Assembly (NCBI RefSeq): GCF_004138325.1
Contig: NZ_SBLB01000002.1
Location: 434,001-498,000 of the forward strand
Direction of reading: 5' to 3'
From: Spirosoma sordidisoli
Lineage (GTDB): Bacteria > Bacteroidota > Bacteroidia > Cytophagales > Spirosomataceae
DNA: 64,000 bases
Position numbers and translations under genes: made by a program
Part shown: piece by piece, positions 43,898 to 51,315 of the stretch
Layout of the letters: each line of letters opens with the position of its first letter
How positions within the stretch are numbered: the stretch's first letter is position 1
The notes under the pieces: model-generated
The model's input: the letters and a program-made list of their open reading frames with translations, nothing else
Told to the model about the DNA's origin: nothing
Database searches by the model: none

Positions 43898-44998
43898 CTA
43901 CCTGATTCCGTAAGAAGTTTCCGAGACAATGTAATCGACCACCTGTTTAAGATCGCCGGTTTCCTGGAAAACAGCCAGTTGACGGTCGGCTCCCGTACCC
44001 ATCTCCAGGATTTTAAGCACGTATTCGCATTCGGCCCGGCTACCCAGTTCGTCGACCACGTCGTCAATAAAAGCGAGCAGTTCGTGGATCAGCTGATGAG
44101 TGGGTACTTCTTCCTGTTTGCCGAAATCAATCAGCTTTCCTTCGATGCCATACCGGGCTGCGCGCCATTTATTTTCGTTGATCAGAATGCGCCGGTAGGG
44201 CCGGAAATTCAGGTTCTGACCCATCAGCTTATGAATTTTGGCAACCAGCGCCTGCATGATAGCCGCCAGGCAGATGGTCTCATCGACCCGCATCGGCACG
44301 TCGCAGATCCGGAACTCGATGGTGTCGAAGAAAGGATGAAGCCGGATGTCCCACCAGATCTTTTTACCGTTGTCGATACAGCCGGTTTTGACCAGCAGGT
44401 TGATATACTCGTCGTACTCGGCGGCCGACGCGAAAAAGTCCGGAATGCCCGTGCGCGGAAACTTGTCGAATACTTTAGAGCGGTACGATTTGAAGCCGGT
44501 ATTTCGCCCCCGCCAGAAAGGCGAACTGGTCGACAGGGCGTAGATATGAGGCAGAAAGTACCGCACGGCGTTCATGATCTGAATCCCCTCGTTCCGGCTT
44601 TGAATGCCTACGTGGACGTGGAGACCGAAAATCAGGTTGGAACGAGCCACGTCGCGCATTTCTTCGATAAGCCGGTCGTAGCGTTCATTAGGGGTAATGA
44701 GCTGACTTTGCCAGTCCGAAAACGGATGGGTGCCGGCCGCTGCTACCTTGAGGTTCTGCTTCTCGGCCAGTTCAATAATCTCCTGACGCAGATACGTTAC
44801 TTCCTGCCGGGCCTCGTGGATGTTGTGACAGATGTTAGTGCCTACTTCTACCACGGCCTGGTGCATCTCTGCTTTTACGCGCTCCTGAAGTATGATTTTG
44901 CCACCCTCTACCAGCTTGGACATGTGTGACCGGAGCTCGCGGGTTTCTGGGTCTATCGTCTGAAATTCTTCTTCGATTCCAAGGGTAAATTCAGGCAT
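43898..44998 (-). CDS. GCS2/YbdK-type carboxylate-amine ligase
   Basis: 366 residues. MPEFTLGIEEEFQTIDPETR is the start of YbdK-like ligases, followed by HQAVVEVGTNICHN, FGLHVHVGI, HIYALSTSSPFWRGR, DIRLHPFFDTIEFRICDVPM and NENKWRAARYG. These proteins have the glutamate-cysteine ligase fold and weak gamma-glutamyl ligase activity in vitro; the true substrates are mostly unknown. It is first in a possible pathway with GATase and ATP-grasp-like genes. It lacks the length and N-terminal elements of true GshA. Confidence 0.9.
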   Translation of the reverse strand: MPEFTLGIEEEFQTIDPETRELRSHMSKLVEGGKIILQERVKAEMHQAVVEVGTNICHNIHEARQEVTYLRQEIIELAEKQNLKVAAAGTHPFSDWQSQLITPNERYDRLIEEMRDVARSNLIFGLHVHVGIQSRNEGIQIMNAVRYFLPHIYALSTSSPFWRGRNTGFKSYRSKVFDKFPRTGIPDFFASAAEYDEYINLLVKTGCIDNGKKIWWDIRLHPFFDTIEFRICDVPMRVDETICLAAIMQALVAKIHKLMGQNLNFRPYRRILINENKWRAARYGIEGKLIDFGKQEEVPTHQLIHELLAFIDDVVDELGSRAECEYVLKILEMGTGADRQLAVFQETGDLKQVVDYIVSETSYGIR

Positions 44999-45118
44999 TT
45001 GTGCGTTGGGTTTGAAAGGATCAGATTATCATGTAAGACTGGAAACGAAGAGGTAAGATAATAGTTTTTCAAAACCGAATCATACCGGCTGTGTTTTTAT
45101 GATAAATAGAAATGGATT

Positions 45119-45382
45119 ATGAAAACGGAGCGGGAAAAAAAACTGATCACCAAATACTGGCTCTACGGCGGAAGCGGGGCCATGCTACTGGGCACTGGTC
45201 TGGCGGTGCTGTTACATGGTTCAAAGATGAAAGAGGTAGGCGAAGATCCCTGGTTCTGGGTCAGTACCGGTGGTTTCGCCCTGATTATGTCGGGGCTGAG
45301 TTTTATTGGCGACGCCAACCGGTTCAGAACCATGGCTGATGTCCTGAAAGAGCTTGACCAGCGGGCCGCAGCTCAGCAATAG
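45119..45382 (+). CDS. small membrane protein, function unknown
   Basis: 87 residues with two predicted membrane helices (about 14-34, WLYGGSGAMLLGTGLAVLL, and 45-63, FWVSTGGFALIMSGLSFIG) joined by a short polar loop. The C-terminal tail (ANRFRTMADVLKELDQR) is helical and charged. It is divergent from the GCS2-type ligase, and a shared regulatory region of 120 bases separates them. No family recognised. Confidence 0.65.
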   Translation: MKTEREKKLITKYWLYGGSGAMLLGTGLAVLLHGSKMKEVGEDPWFWVSTGGFALIMSGLSFIGDANRFRTMADVLKELDQRAAAQQ

Positions 45383-45408
45383 AGATCCGACGGGACCAGT
45401 TGCTCAAA

Positions 45409-45466
45409 CACGGCTACATAAAAAGAGGACCGGTAGTCATGCCGGTCCTCTTTTTATGTAGCCGTG
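45409..45466. terminator. bidirectional terminator between small membrane gene and mtaB
   Basis: Perfect 25-bp inverted repeat (45409-45433 with 45442-45466) with an 8-base loop; the inner part reads CCTCTTTTT on both strands, supplying T-runs. It ends 8 bases before the mtaB stop. Confidence 0.9.
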
Positions 45467-45474
45467 TCGACCGA

Positions 45475-46803
45475 TCAGTGGTGTTCCAACAAGACGGTTT
45501 CTTCTACTTCTACCAGCCCGTTGTGGTTGATGGTTGTGAGCCGCACGGGCAGTATTTCGTTTATCCGGAGCGGGTCGTACCGGGCCACTACCCGAACGTA
45601 GTTCTCGGTGAAGCCCTGCATGAATCCATCTTCCACATCTTCTTCGAACAGGACCGTTGCCTCGCGGCCCAGCTGCGACTCGTAAAAGGCACGGCGCATC
45701 TTTTCGGAAAGGATGTGCAGCATCCGGCTGCGTTCAGCCCGAACGTGGCCAGGTACAACCGGTTTAATGCTCAGCGCGGTAGTATTGGGCCGTTCGGAGT
45801 AGGTAAACACGTGCAGGTAGGAAACCGGCAGTTCGGTCAGGAACTGATAGGTTTCCAGAAACAGCTCTTCCGTTTCGCCGGGGTGCCCCACAATAACGTC
45901 GACGCCAATACAGGCATGGGGCATGAGCTCTTTGATTCGCGCCACGCGGTCGGCGTACAGGTCGCGTTTGTAACGCCGGCGCATCAGGCCGAGTACCCGG
46001 TTGCTGCCCGACTGCAGCGGCACGTGAAAATGCGGCACAAATCGCTTCGACGAGGCAACAAAGGCAATTATATCGTCGGTCAGCAGGTTTGGTTCGATAC
46101 TCGAAATGCGGAACCGCTCGATGCCGTCTACGTCATCGAGTGCCCGGATCAGATCCAGGAAGGTTTCCTGCCGATCGGGTCCGCCAGACAGGCCGAAATC
46201 GCCAATGTTTACCCCCGTCAGAACGATTTCTTTGACCCCCCGTGCGGCAATGTCGCGGGCCGATGCCACGACATTGGCAATTGTATCGGACCGGCTCCTG
46301 CCCCGCGCCAGTGGAATGGTACAGTACGAACAGGGGTAATCGCAGCCATCCTGCACCTTCAGAAACGTACGGGTGCGGTCGTTGAGCGAATAGCTGGCGT
46401 GGTAATCGATGGCGTGTTCGATCGGGGAGTTGAAGATCCGGGCCGACTGCCCGTCCGGTACTTTCACGAACGTAGGCATCAGTTCATGCAACCGAAATTT
46501 CTCGGCTGCGCCCAGTACCGCATCGACGCCCGGAATGGCAGCAATTTCCTGTGGCTTCAACTGAGCGTAACAACCCAGGATAGCTATGTAGCCATCGGGG
46601 TTGATTTTCTGAGCCTCGCGAACAATCTTCCGGCACTTCTTGTCGGCATTATCCGTAACGGAGCAGGTATTTACAATAAAGATGTCGGGCTGCTGATTAA
46701 ACTCAACCCGTTGGTACCCCTGTTGCTCCATCATCCGGGCCAGGGTCGACGTTTCCGAGAAGTTCAGCTTGCAGCCAAGCGTATAGAAAGCTACTTTTTT
46801 CAC
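45475..46803 (-). CDS. mtaB: tRNA t6A37 methylthiotransferase MtaB
   Basis: 442 residues from GTG at 46803 (MKKVAFYTLGCKLNFSET). Adds a methylthio group to t6A at position 37 of tRNAs. N-terminal UPF0004 domain with cluster Cys in LGCKLN, VNTCSVTDNADKKC and LGCYAQ; radical SAM motif CDYPCSYCTIP; C-terminal TRAM domain. The frame is open to a TTG at 46824, but that codon is inside the -7 box TACTTTTG, so the mRNA starts later and GTG 46803 is the first usable start. A 517-codon open frame on the other strand is a shadow. Confidence 0.93.
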   Translation of the reverse strand: MKKVAFYTLGCKLNFSETSTLARMMEQQGYQRVEFNQQPDIFIVNTCSVTDNADKKCRKIVREAQKINPDGYIAILGCYAQLKPQEIAAIPGVDAVLGAAEKFRLHELMPTFVKVPDGQSARIFNSPIEHAIDYHASYSLNDRTRTFLKVQDGCDYPCSYCTIPLARGRSRSDTIANVVASARDIAARGVKEIVLTGVNIGDFGLSGGPDRQETFLDLIRALDDVDGIERFRISSIEPNLLTDDIIAFVASSKRFVPHFHVPLQSGSNRVLGLMRRRYKRDLYADRVARIKELMPHACIGVDVIVGHPGETEELFLETYQFLTELPVSYLHVFTYSERPNTTALSIKPVVPGHVRAERSRMLHILSEKMRRAFYESQLGREATVLFEEDVEDGFMQGFTENYVRVVARYDPLRINEILPVRLTTINHNGLVEVEETVLLEHH

Positions 46804-46821
46804 GATCAGTGGTATATCCTG

Positions 46822-46829
46822 CAAAAGTA
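46822..46829 (-). promoter_or_regulatory. -7 box of mtaB
   Basis: On the minus strand TACTTTTG matches TAnnTTTG; the transcript would start near 46818, 15 bases before GTG 46803. It overlaps and thereby rules out the TTG at 46824. Confidence 0.6.
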
Positions 46830-47020
46830 CAAAAAAACGCCCGGACGGGTTCCGCGTCAGCCGCTAATGAATGGCGTCGAATGGCAGGTTGTTCGATCGG
46901 ATATTTTTACCTGTATAGGTTACCGTGATACAGCAAACAGGGTTGAAAAATAGAGTTGTCTGCGCTGAAAAGTTGTAGGAACGGTAGAAAGAGGTTGTAC
47001 TGATGGGCAAAGATTTTTAA

Positions 47021-47099
47021 TGAAAAATATGGCTGTTTACTGCACTGAACGAATTAAAATTATAATATTTCCATAAAAACAGTTGAAAATATGGCTTTT
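47021..47099. repeat. direct repeat upstream of glnII
   Basis: Two copies of a GAAAATATGGCT-like element followed by a T-rich stretch (TGAAAAATATGGCTGTTT at 47021 and TTGAAAATATGGCTTTT at 47083), 62 bases apart, flank an AT-rich segment about 45-110 bases before the glnII -7 box. Confidence 0.6.
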
Positions 47100-47137
47100 G
47101 CCTCCGAGGGCTTTTATAATTTATGGTGAAGCGCGCT

Positions 47138-47145
47138 TATATTTG
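47138..47145 (+). promoter_or_regulatory. -7 box of glnII
   Basis: TATATTTG matches TAnnTTTG; the transcript would start near 47149, leaving a leader of about 46 bases. The -33 region is only AT-rich, which suggests an activator is needed. Confidence 0.55.
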
Positions 47146-47194
47146 CTAAACGTATCGTAACAAAACCCAAACAATTCATTCCACCTGTACAATC

Positions 47195-48232
47195 ATGGCA
47201 AAGTCGAAGTTAGAGTACATTTGGCTCGATGGCTATAAGCCCACCCAAAGTCTGCGTTCCAAAACAAAAATCGAAGGCGATTTCTCCGGCAAACTAGAAG
47301 ATTGCCCGATGTGGTCGTTTGACGGTTCTTCGACCGAGCAGGCCGAAGGCGGTTCTTCAGACTGTCTGCTGAAACCGGTATTCATCTGCCCTGACCCACA
47401 ACGTAAGAATGGTTATCTGGTGATGTGCGAAGTACTGAACGCCGACGGAACCCCCCACGTAACCAACGGTCGCGCTACGATCCAGGACGACGATAACGAT
47501 TTCTGGTTCGGTTTCGAACAGGAGTATTTCCTGTGGGACATGGCCATCGATAAGCCGCTGGGTTTCCCGGCCGAGGGTTTCCCCAAACGGCCACAGGGTC
47601 CTTATTACTGCTCGGTAGGTGCACAAAACGCCTATGGTCGTAATATCGTCGAAGAACATCTCGACGCCTGCCTGGAAGCGGGTCTGAACGTAGAAGGTAT
47701 CAACGCCGAAGTAGCAACGGGTCAGTGGGAATTCCAGATTTTTGCCAAAGGTGCCAAAGACGCCGGAGATCAGATCTGGGTAGCCCGTTACCTCCTGGAG
47801 CGTATCGGCGAAAAATATAACGTATCGATCAACTGGCACTGCAAGCCGCTGGGCGACACCGACTGGAACGGATCGGGTATGCACGCCAACTTCTCCAACA
47901 CGACGCTTCGTACGGCGGGCAGCAAGGAAGTATACGACAAAATCTGTAGCGGATTCGGTCGTACGCCTGAGATCATCAAAGCCTGCATCGATGTATACGG
48001 TGCCGATAACCACCTGCGCCTGACCGGCAAGCACGAAACCCAGTCGATCGATCAGTTCTCGTTCGGGGTGTCGGACCGGGGTGCCTCGATTCGTATCCCT
48101 ATCGCTACGGTAGAGCGCGGCTGGAAAGGCTGGCTCGAAGATCGCCGGCCCAACTCGGCTGCTGATCCGTACAAAGTGGCAGCGGTAATCATCAAAACCG
48201 TTAAGGCGGCCGACGTTCTGGAAACGGCTTAA
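47195..48232 (+). CDS. glnII: type II glutamine synthetase
   Basis: 345 residues, the length of the GSII family (eukaryote-type), well short of GSI (about 450-470). Makes glutamine from glutamate, ammonia and ATP. Motifs: SFDGSSTEQAEGGSSD, FGFEQEYFLWD, GINAEVATGQWEFQ, NGSGMHANFSNT, DNHLRLTGKHET and RGASIRIPIAT. A strong terminator ends the gene and a separate GSIII gene follows, so the two are controlled apart. GSII in Bacteroidota is common in Cytophagales but not universal. Confidence 0.95.
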   Translation: MAKSKLEYIWLDGYKPTQSLRSKTKIEGDFSGKLEDCPMWSFDGSSTEQAEGGSSDCLLKPVFICPDPQRKNGYLVMCEVLNADGTPHVTNGRATIQDDDNDFWFGFEQEYFLWDMAIDKPLGFPAEGFPKRPQGPYYCSVGAQNAYGRNIVEEHLDACLEAGLNVEGINAEVATGQWEFQIFAKGAKDAGDQIWVARYLLERIGEKYNVSINWHCKPLGDTDWNGSGMHANFSNTTLRTAGSKEVYDKICSGFGRTPEIIKACIDVYGADNHLRLTGKHETQSIDQFSFGVSDRGASIRIPIATVERGWKGWLEDRRPNSAADPYKVAAVIIKTVKAADVLETA

Positions 48233-48254
48233 TTGGCTTTTGTGTAGTTTAGAT

Positions 48255-48286
48255 AAGCCCGGCTGCTTTGGTAGCCGGGCTTTTTT
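48255..48286 (+). terminator. intrinsic terminator of glnII
   Basis: AAGCCCGGCT and AGCCGGGCTT form a 10-bp perfect stem with an 8-base loop, followed by TTTTTT, 23 bases after the stop codon. Confidence 0.92.
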
Positions 48287-48296
48287 ATGGGCCAGG

Positions 48297-48327
48297 TTGT
48301 AATCTGGGCTGAACGCATGTATGTTTG
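48297..48327 (+). promoter_or_regulatory. promoter of glnN
   Basis: TTG at 48297 and TATGTTTG at 48320-48327 have the standard 23-base spacing. The transcript would start near 48331, 34 bases before the ATG. Confidence 0.7.
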
Positions 48328-48364
48328 ATAAACCATTTCATTCCCAAACCGCCCTGACTGTACT

Positions 48365-50554
48365 ATGTCCAATTATCGGTTCAAAGCCCTTGAAATTGCT
48401 CAGAGCCGCCAGGCCGTGGCTGTTGCCGCCCCGACCGAGCGCGTAGGTGATTTTTTTGGTTCCAATACATTTAACAATGAGGTGATGCGGGCGCTGCTGT
48501 CGCCCGAAGCTTATCTGAAAGTTACCGAAGCTATCCAGACCAACGGCGCTATCGACCGGGCCATTGCCGACGAAGTGGCCGGTGCTATGAAATCGTGGGC
48601 AACGTCGAAAGGGGCTACGCACTACACTCACTGGTTTCAGCCCCTGACGGGCGAAACGGCCGAAAAGCACGATGCTTTTTTCGATATAACCGCCGATGGC
48701 AAGGCGATGGAGAAGTTTAAAGGCAGTGCACTGGTGCAGCAGGAACCCGACGCGTCGTCGTTTCCGAGTGGTGGCCTGCGCAATACGTTCGAAGCGCGGG
48801 GCTATACCGGCTGGGACCCCAGCTCCCCGGCTTTTCTGATGGATAACGGCGCGGGTGGTAAAACGCTTTGTATTCCGTCAGTCTTCATCGCTTACACGGG
48901 TGAGGCCCTCGATTACAAAACCCCGCTGCTCAAAGCCTTGAATGCGCTCGATAAAGCGGCTACCGCCGTTTGCCAGTACTTTGACCGGAGCATTACCAAG
49001 GTGACACCAACGCTGGGGCCGGAACAGGAATACTTCGTTGTAGACCGCGCCCTTTTCTACGCCCGCCCGGATCTGGTGCTGGCCGGTCGTACCGTTTTTG
49101 GTCATCAGCCCGCCCGGGGGCAGCAGCTCGACGACCATTATTTCGGCTCGATACCGCCCCGGATCAACGCGTTCATGGTCGACTTCGAGTTTGAGTCCAT
49201 GAAGCTGGGCATGCCCGTCCGGACGCGGCATAATGAAGTGGCACCGGGGCAGTTTGAGGTGGCCCCGACGTTTGAGGAAGTCAACCTGGCTGTCGACCAT
49301 AACGCGCTGCTGATGGATCTGATGGAGAAAATTGCTGAGAAGCACAACCTGAAGGTCCTGTTCCATGAAAAGCCGTTTGCCGGCATCAACGGCTCGGGTA
49401 AGCACAACAACTGGTCGATGGGAACCAATACCGGCGTGAACCTGCTGTCACCCACTACCAAGCCGAAAGAAAACCTCCGCTTTCTGACGTTCCTGGTCAA
49501 TGTGGTGAAAGCGGTTCATGACAATGCCGACCTGCTGCGGGCCAGCATTGCATCGGCGGGTAACGAGTATCGCCTGGGCGCTAACGAGGCTCCCCCGGCT
49601 ATCGTCTCTATTTTTCTGGGCGAAACGCTGACCCGGGCGTTGGAAGATCTTGAGACAAAAAACGAAATCTCGCTCAACAAAGGCGACAACGTCTACTACA
49701 AACTGGGCCTGAACCGGATTCCGAGCCTGATGCGCGACAATACCGACCGTAACCGTACCTCGCCCTTTGCCTTTACCGGCAACAAATTCGAGTTTCGGGC
49801 GGTGGGCAGCTCGGCCAACTCAGCCTCAACCATGACAGTGCTGAACGCTATAGTAGCCGATCAGCTCAACCAGTTCAGAACCGAACTCGACGGTCGACTG
49901 GCGCGGGGTGAGAAGAAAGAGCTGGCTATCGTTGATATTCTGAAAGAGTATTACGCCAACGCCAAACGGATTCTGTTCGAAGGTAACGGCTATTCCGACG
50001 AGTGGGTAGCGGAGGCCGCCCGGCGGGGCCTGTCTAATATCAAATCATCGCCCGATGCGCTGGCCGTCTACGTTCAGCCCGAGTCGCTGGCGCTGTTTGA
50101 GCGTACGGGGGTGCTGAGCCATGCAGAAGTCGAATCGAGGTACGAGATCGAACTGGAAAAATACATCAAAACGGTTCAGATCGAGTCGCGGGTAATGGGC
50201 GACCTGGCCATGAACCACGTTGTGTCGACGGTCCTGAAATACCAGAACAAGCTGGCCGAAACGGCCCGTCATCTGACGGAGCTGGGCATGACCGCCGAAG
50301 CCGAGCCCATCAAGGACATACTGCGCGAACTGTCGGCGCGGGTTATCGTGATCAAGAAGGGCGTAGAGGCAATGATCGAAAGCCGTAAGAAAGCCAACAA
50401 CATAGCCGATACCGTTGAACGCGCCCGGCTATACGGCACCGAGGTGAAAGACTATTTCGACCTTATCAGGTATGAAGTCGATAAACTCGAACAGGTCGTC
50501 GATGACGAAGACTGGCCCCTGGTGAAGTACCGGGAGTTGCTGTTTGTTAAATAA
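48365..50554 (+). CDS. glnN: type III glutamine synthetase
   Basis: 729 residues, the length of GSIII. FGSNTFNNEVMRALL near the N-terminus, HWFQPLTGETAEKHDAF, DGKAMEKFKG, GPEQEYFVVDRALF, RTRHNEVAPGQFEVAPTFEE and KPFAGINGSGKHNNWSMGTN are GSIII hallmarks. The C-terminal 150 residues are helical and coiled. It performs the same reaction as GSII but belongs to a distant family. Having both may allow use under different nitrogen supply. It has its own promoter just upstream. Confidence 0.96.
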   Translation: MSNYRFKALEIAQSRQAVAVAAPTERVGDFFGSNTFNNEVMRALLSPEAYLKVTEAIQTNGAIDRAIADEVAGAMKSWATSKGATHYTHWFQPLTGETAEKHDAFFDITADGKAMEKFKGSALVQQEPDASSFPSGGLRNTFEARGYTGWDPSSPAFLMDNGAGGKTLCIPSVFIAYTGEALDYKTPLLKALNALDKAATAVCQYFDRSITKVTPTLGPEQEYFVVDRALFYARPDLVLAGRTVFGHQPARGQQLDDHYFGSIPPRINAFMVDFEFESMKLGMPVRTRHNEVAPGQFEVAPTFEEVNLAVDHNALLMDLMEKIAEKHNLKVLFHEKPFAGINGSGKHNNWSMGTNTGVNLLSPTTKPKENLRFLTFLVNVVKAVHDNADLLRASIASAGNEYRLGANEAPPAIVSIFLGETLTRALEDLETKNEISLNKGDNVYYKLGLNRIPSLMRDNTDRNRTSPFAFTGNKFEFRAVGSSANSASTMTVLNAIVADQLNQFRTELDGRLARGEKKELAIVDILKEYYANAKRILFEGNGYSDEWVAEAARRGLSNIKSSPDALAVYVQPESLALFERTGVLSHAEVESRYEIELEKYIKTVQIESRVMGDLAMNHVVSTVLKYQNKLAETARHLTELGMTAEAEPIKDILRELSARVIVIKKGVEAMIESRKKANNIADTVERARLYGTEVKDYFDLIRYEVDKLEQVVDDEDWPLVKYRELLFVK

Positions 50555-50628
50555 ATCAGGAAAGCCAGCGCATGGCTACGGCGGCTCGCTGTACCAGCGT
50601 TTATACCATACCGTAAAGCCGGGTACTT

Positions 50629-50826
50629 ATGAAAAAGAAACGGACGATTACCATCTACAATGATCTGGGCGAACCCTATGAGCGAATGCTCGAACAGGGA
50701 TTACAAGAGACGCCCGAAGAGCGCTATCGGCGTTTTTTTGTCATGCAGTCACGGCTCTGGGCAATTAAAGGGCGTCCGTATAACGGTAAGAGGACTATCA
50801 GCGTGAGTAAACCAGCATGGATCTAG
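50629..50826 (+). CDS. small protein paired with nucleotidyltransferase
   Basis: 65 residues, basic and probably helical (ERMLEQGLQETPEERYRRFF, QSRLWAIKGR). No family recognised. Its last ten bases overlap the start of the nucleotidyltransferase gene, so they are translated together. The layout resembles a toxin-antitoxin operon with the small protein first, but nothing in the sequence proves that. GC content here is lower than in the neighbouring genes. Confidence 0.6.
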   Translation: MKKKRTITIYNDLGEPYERMLEQGLQETPEERYRRFFVMQSRLWAIKGRPYNGKRTISVSKPAWI

Positions 50827-51296
50827 AAAATGAAGAGTTCAAGCTGTTCGTGGAGCAGGCTGAGCGAAATGAGCTTCGTTATCTGATCATTGGTGGATTT
50901 GCCATGTATCTCAACGGCTTATCCCGAAATACTGAAGATGTTGATGTGTGGATTGAGCCAACAGATATCAACGGACAACGATTTGTAAGCACATTACTGG
51001 ATATGGGTTATACAAAGGAAGAGCTTGAGCAGGTTGAAGCGCTCGATTTTACCCAGCCCCAGGTATTCGGATTAAACAATTACATTGATATATTGACCGT
51101 AGTGCATCGAAAATTTGATTTTGAGGATTGCTTTTTACGTTCGCGAACCGTTAGAAATCAATATGGATATACCGTTCGGTTTCTCCATTTGAATGATTTA
51201 CGAGAGCAGAAAGTAGTTGCCCAACGTCCGCAGGATCTACGGGATATTATTATGATCGATGATTTTCTGGAAAGGCTCAAACGCCGAACTGACTAG
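50817..51296 (+). CDS. DUF6036-like nucleotidyltransferase
   Basis: 159 residues. Minimal nucleotidyltransferase fold: IIGGFAMYLNGLSRNTEDVD supplies the GG loop and two metal-binding Asp, YIDILTV the third carboxylate. LREQKVVAQRPQDLRDI is the usual C-terminal element of this type. Similar to DUF6036 and AbiEii/MNT-like enzymes, some of which are toxins that modify tRNA or antitoxins that adenylylate a partner. Sampled stretches are about 40-42% GC against about 54% around, which suggests acquisition by transfer. Its stop codon lies in a hairpin shared with the convergent symporter gene. Confidence 0.8.
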   Translation: MDLENEEFKLFVEQAERNELRYLIIGGFAMYLNGLSRNTEDVDVWIEPTDINGQRFVSTLLDMGYTKEELEQVEALDFTQPQVFGLNNYIDILTVVHRKFDFEDCFLRSRTVRNQYGYTVRFLHLNDLREQKVVAQRPQDLRDIIMIDDFLERLKRRTD

Positions 51297-51315
51297 CTGG
51301 ATTAGCTAGTCAGTT
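51287..51315. terminator. hairpin covering both convergent stop codons
   Basis: AACTGACTAGCT (51287-51298) and AGCTAGTCAGTT (51304-51315) are perfect 12-bp arms with a 5-base loop. The nucleotidyltransferase TAG and the symporter TAG (minus) both lie in the arms. On the plus strand TTTTC follows. Confidence 0.75.

Larger units (their letters stand above)
46804..47194. other. gene-free region between mtaB and glnII
   Basis: 391 bases, clearly richer in A and T on its right side. It holds the mtaB promoter, a direct repeat (47023-47034 and 47085-47096), and the -7 box of glnII. No gene, tRNA or hairpin terminator was seen. Confidence 0.6.

Noticed and set aside
42952-43905. 317-codon open frame on the plus strand
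   Set aside because: Antisense to the glutamine amidotransferase gene, which has a clear Cys-His-Glu set.
45400-46953. 517-codon open frame on the plus strand
   Set aside because: It is antisense to mtaB, which has clear radical SAM motifs; it also runs through the terminator and the mtaB promoter. Such long antisense frames are common at this GC content.
47028-47043. Sigma-54 promoter before glnII
   Set aside because: TGGCTGTTTACTGCA has GG and GC elements, but they are 11 rather than 12 bases apart, so the spacing does not fit.
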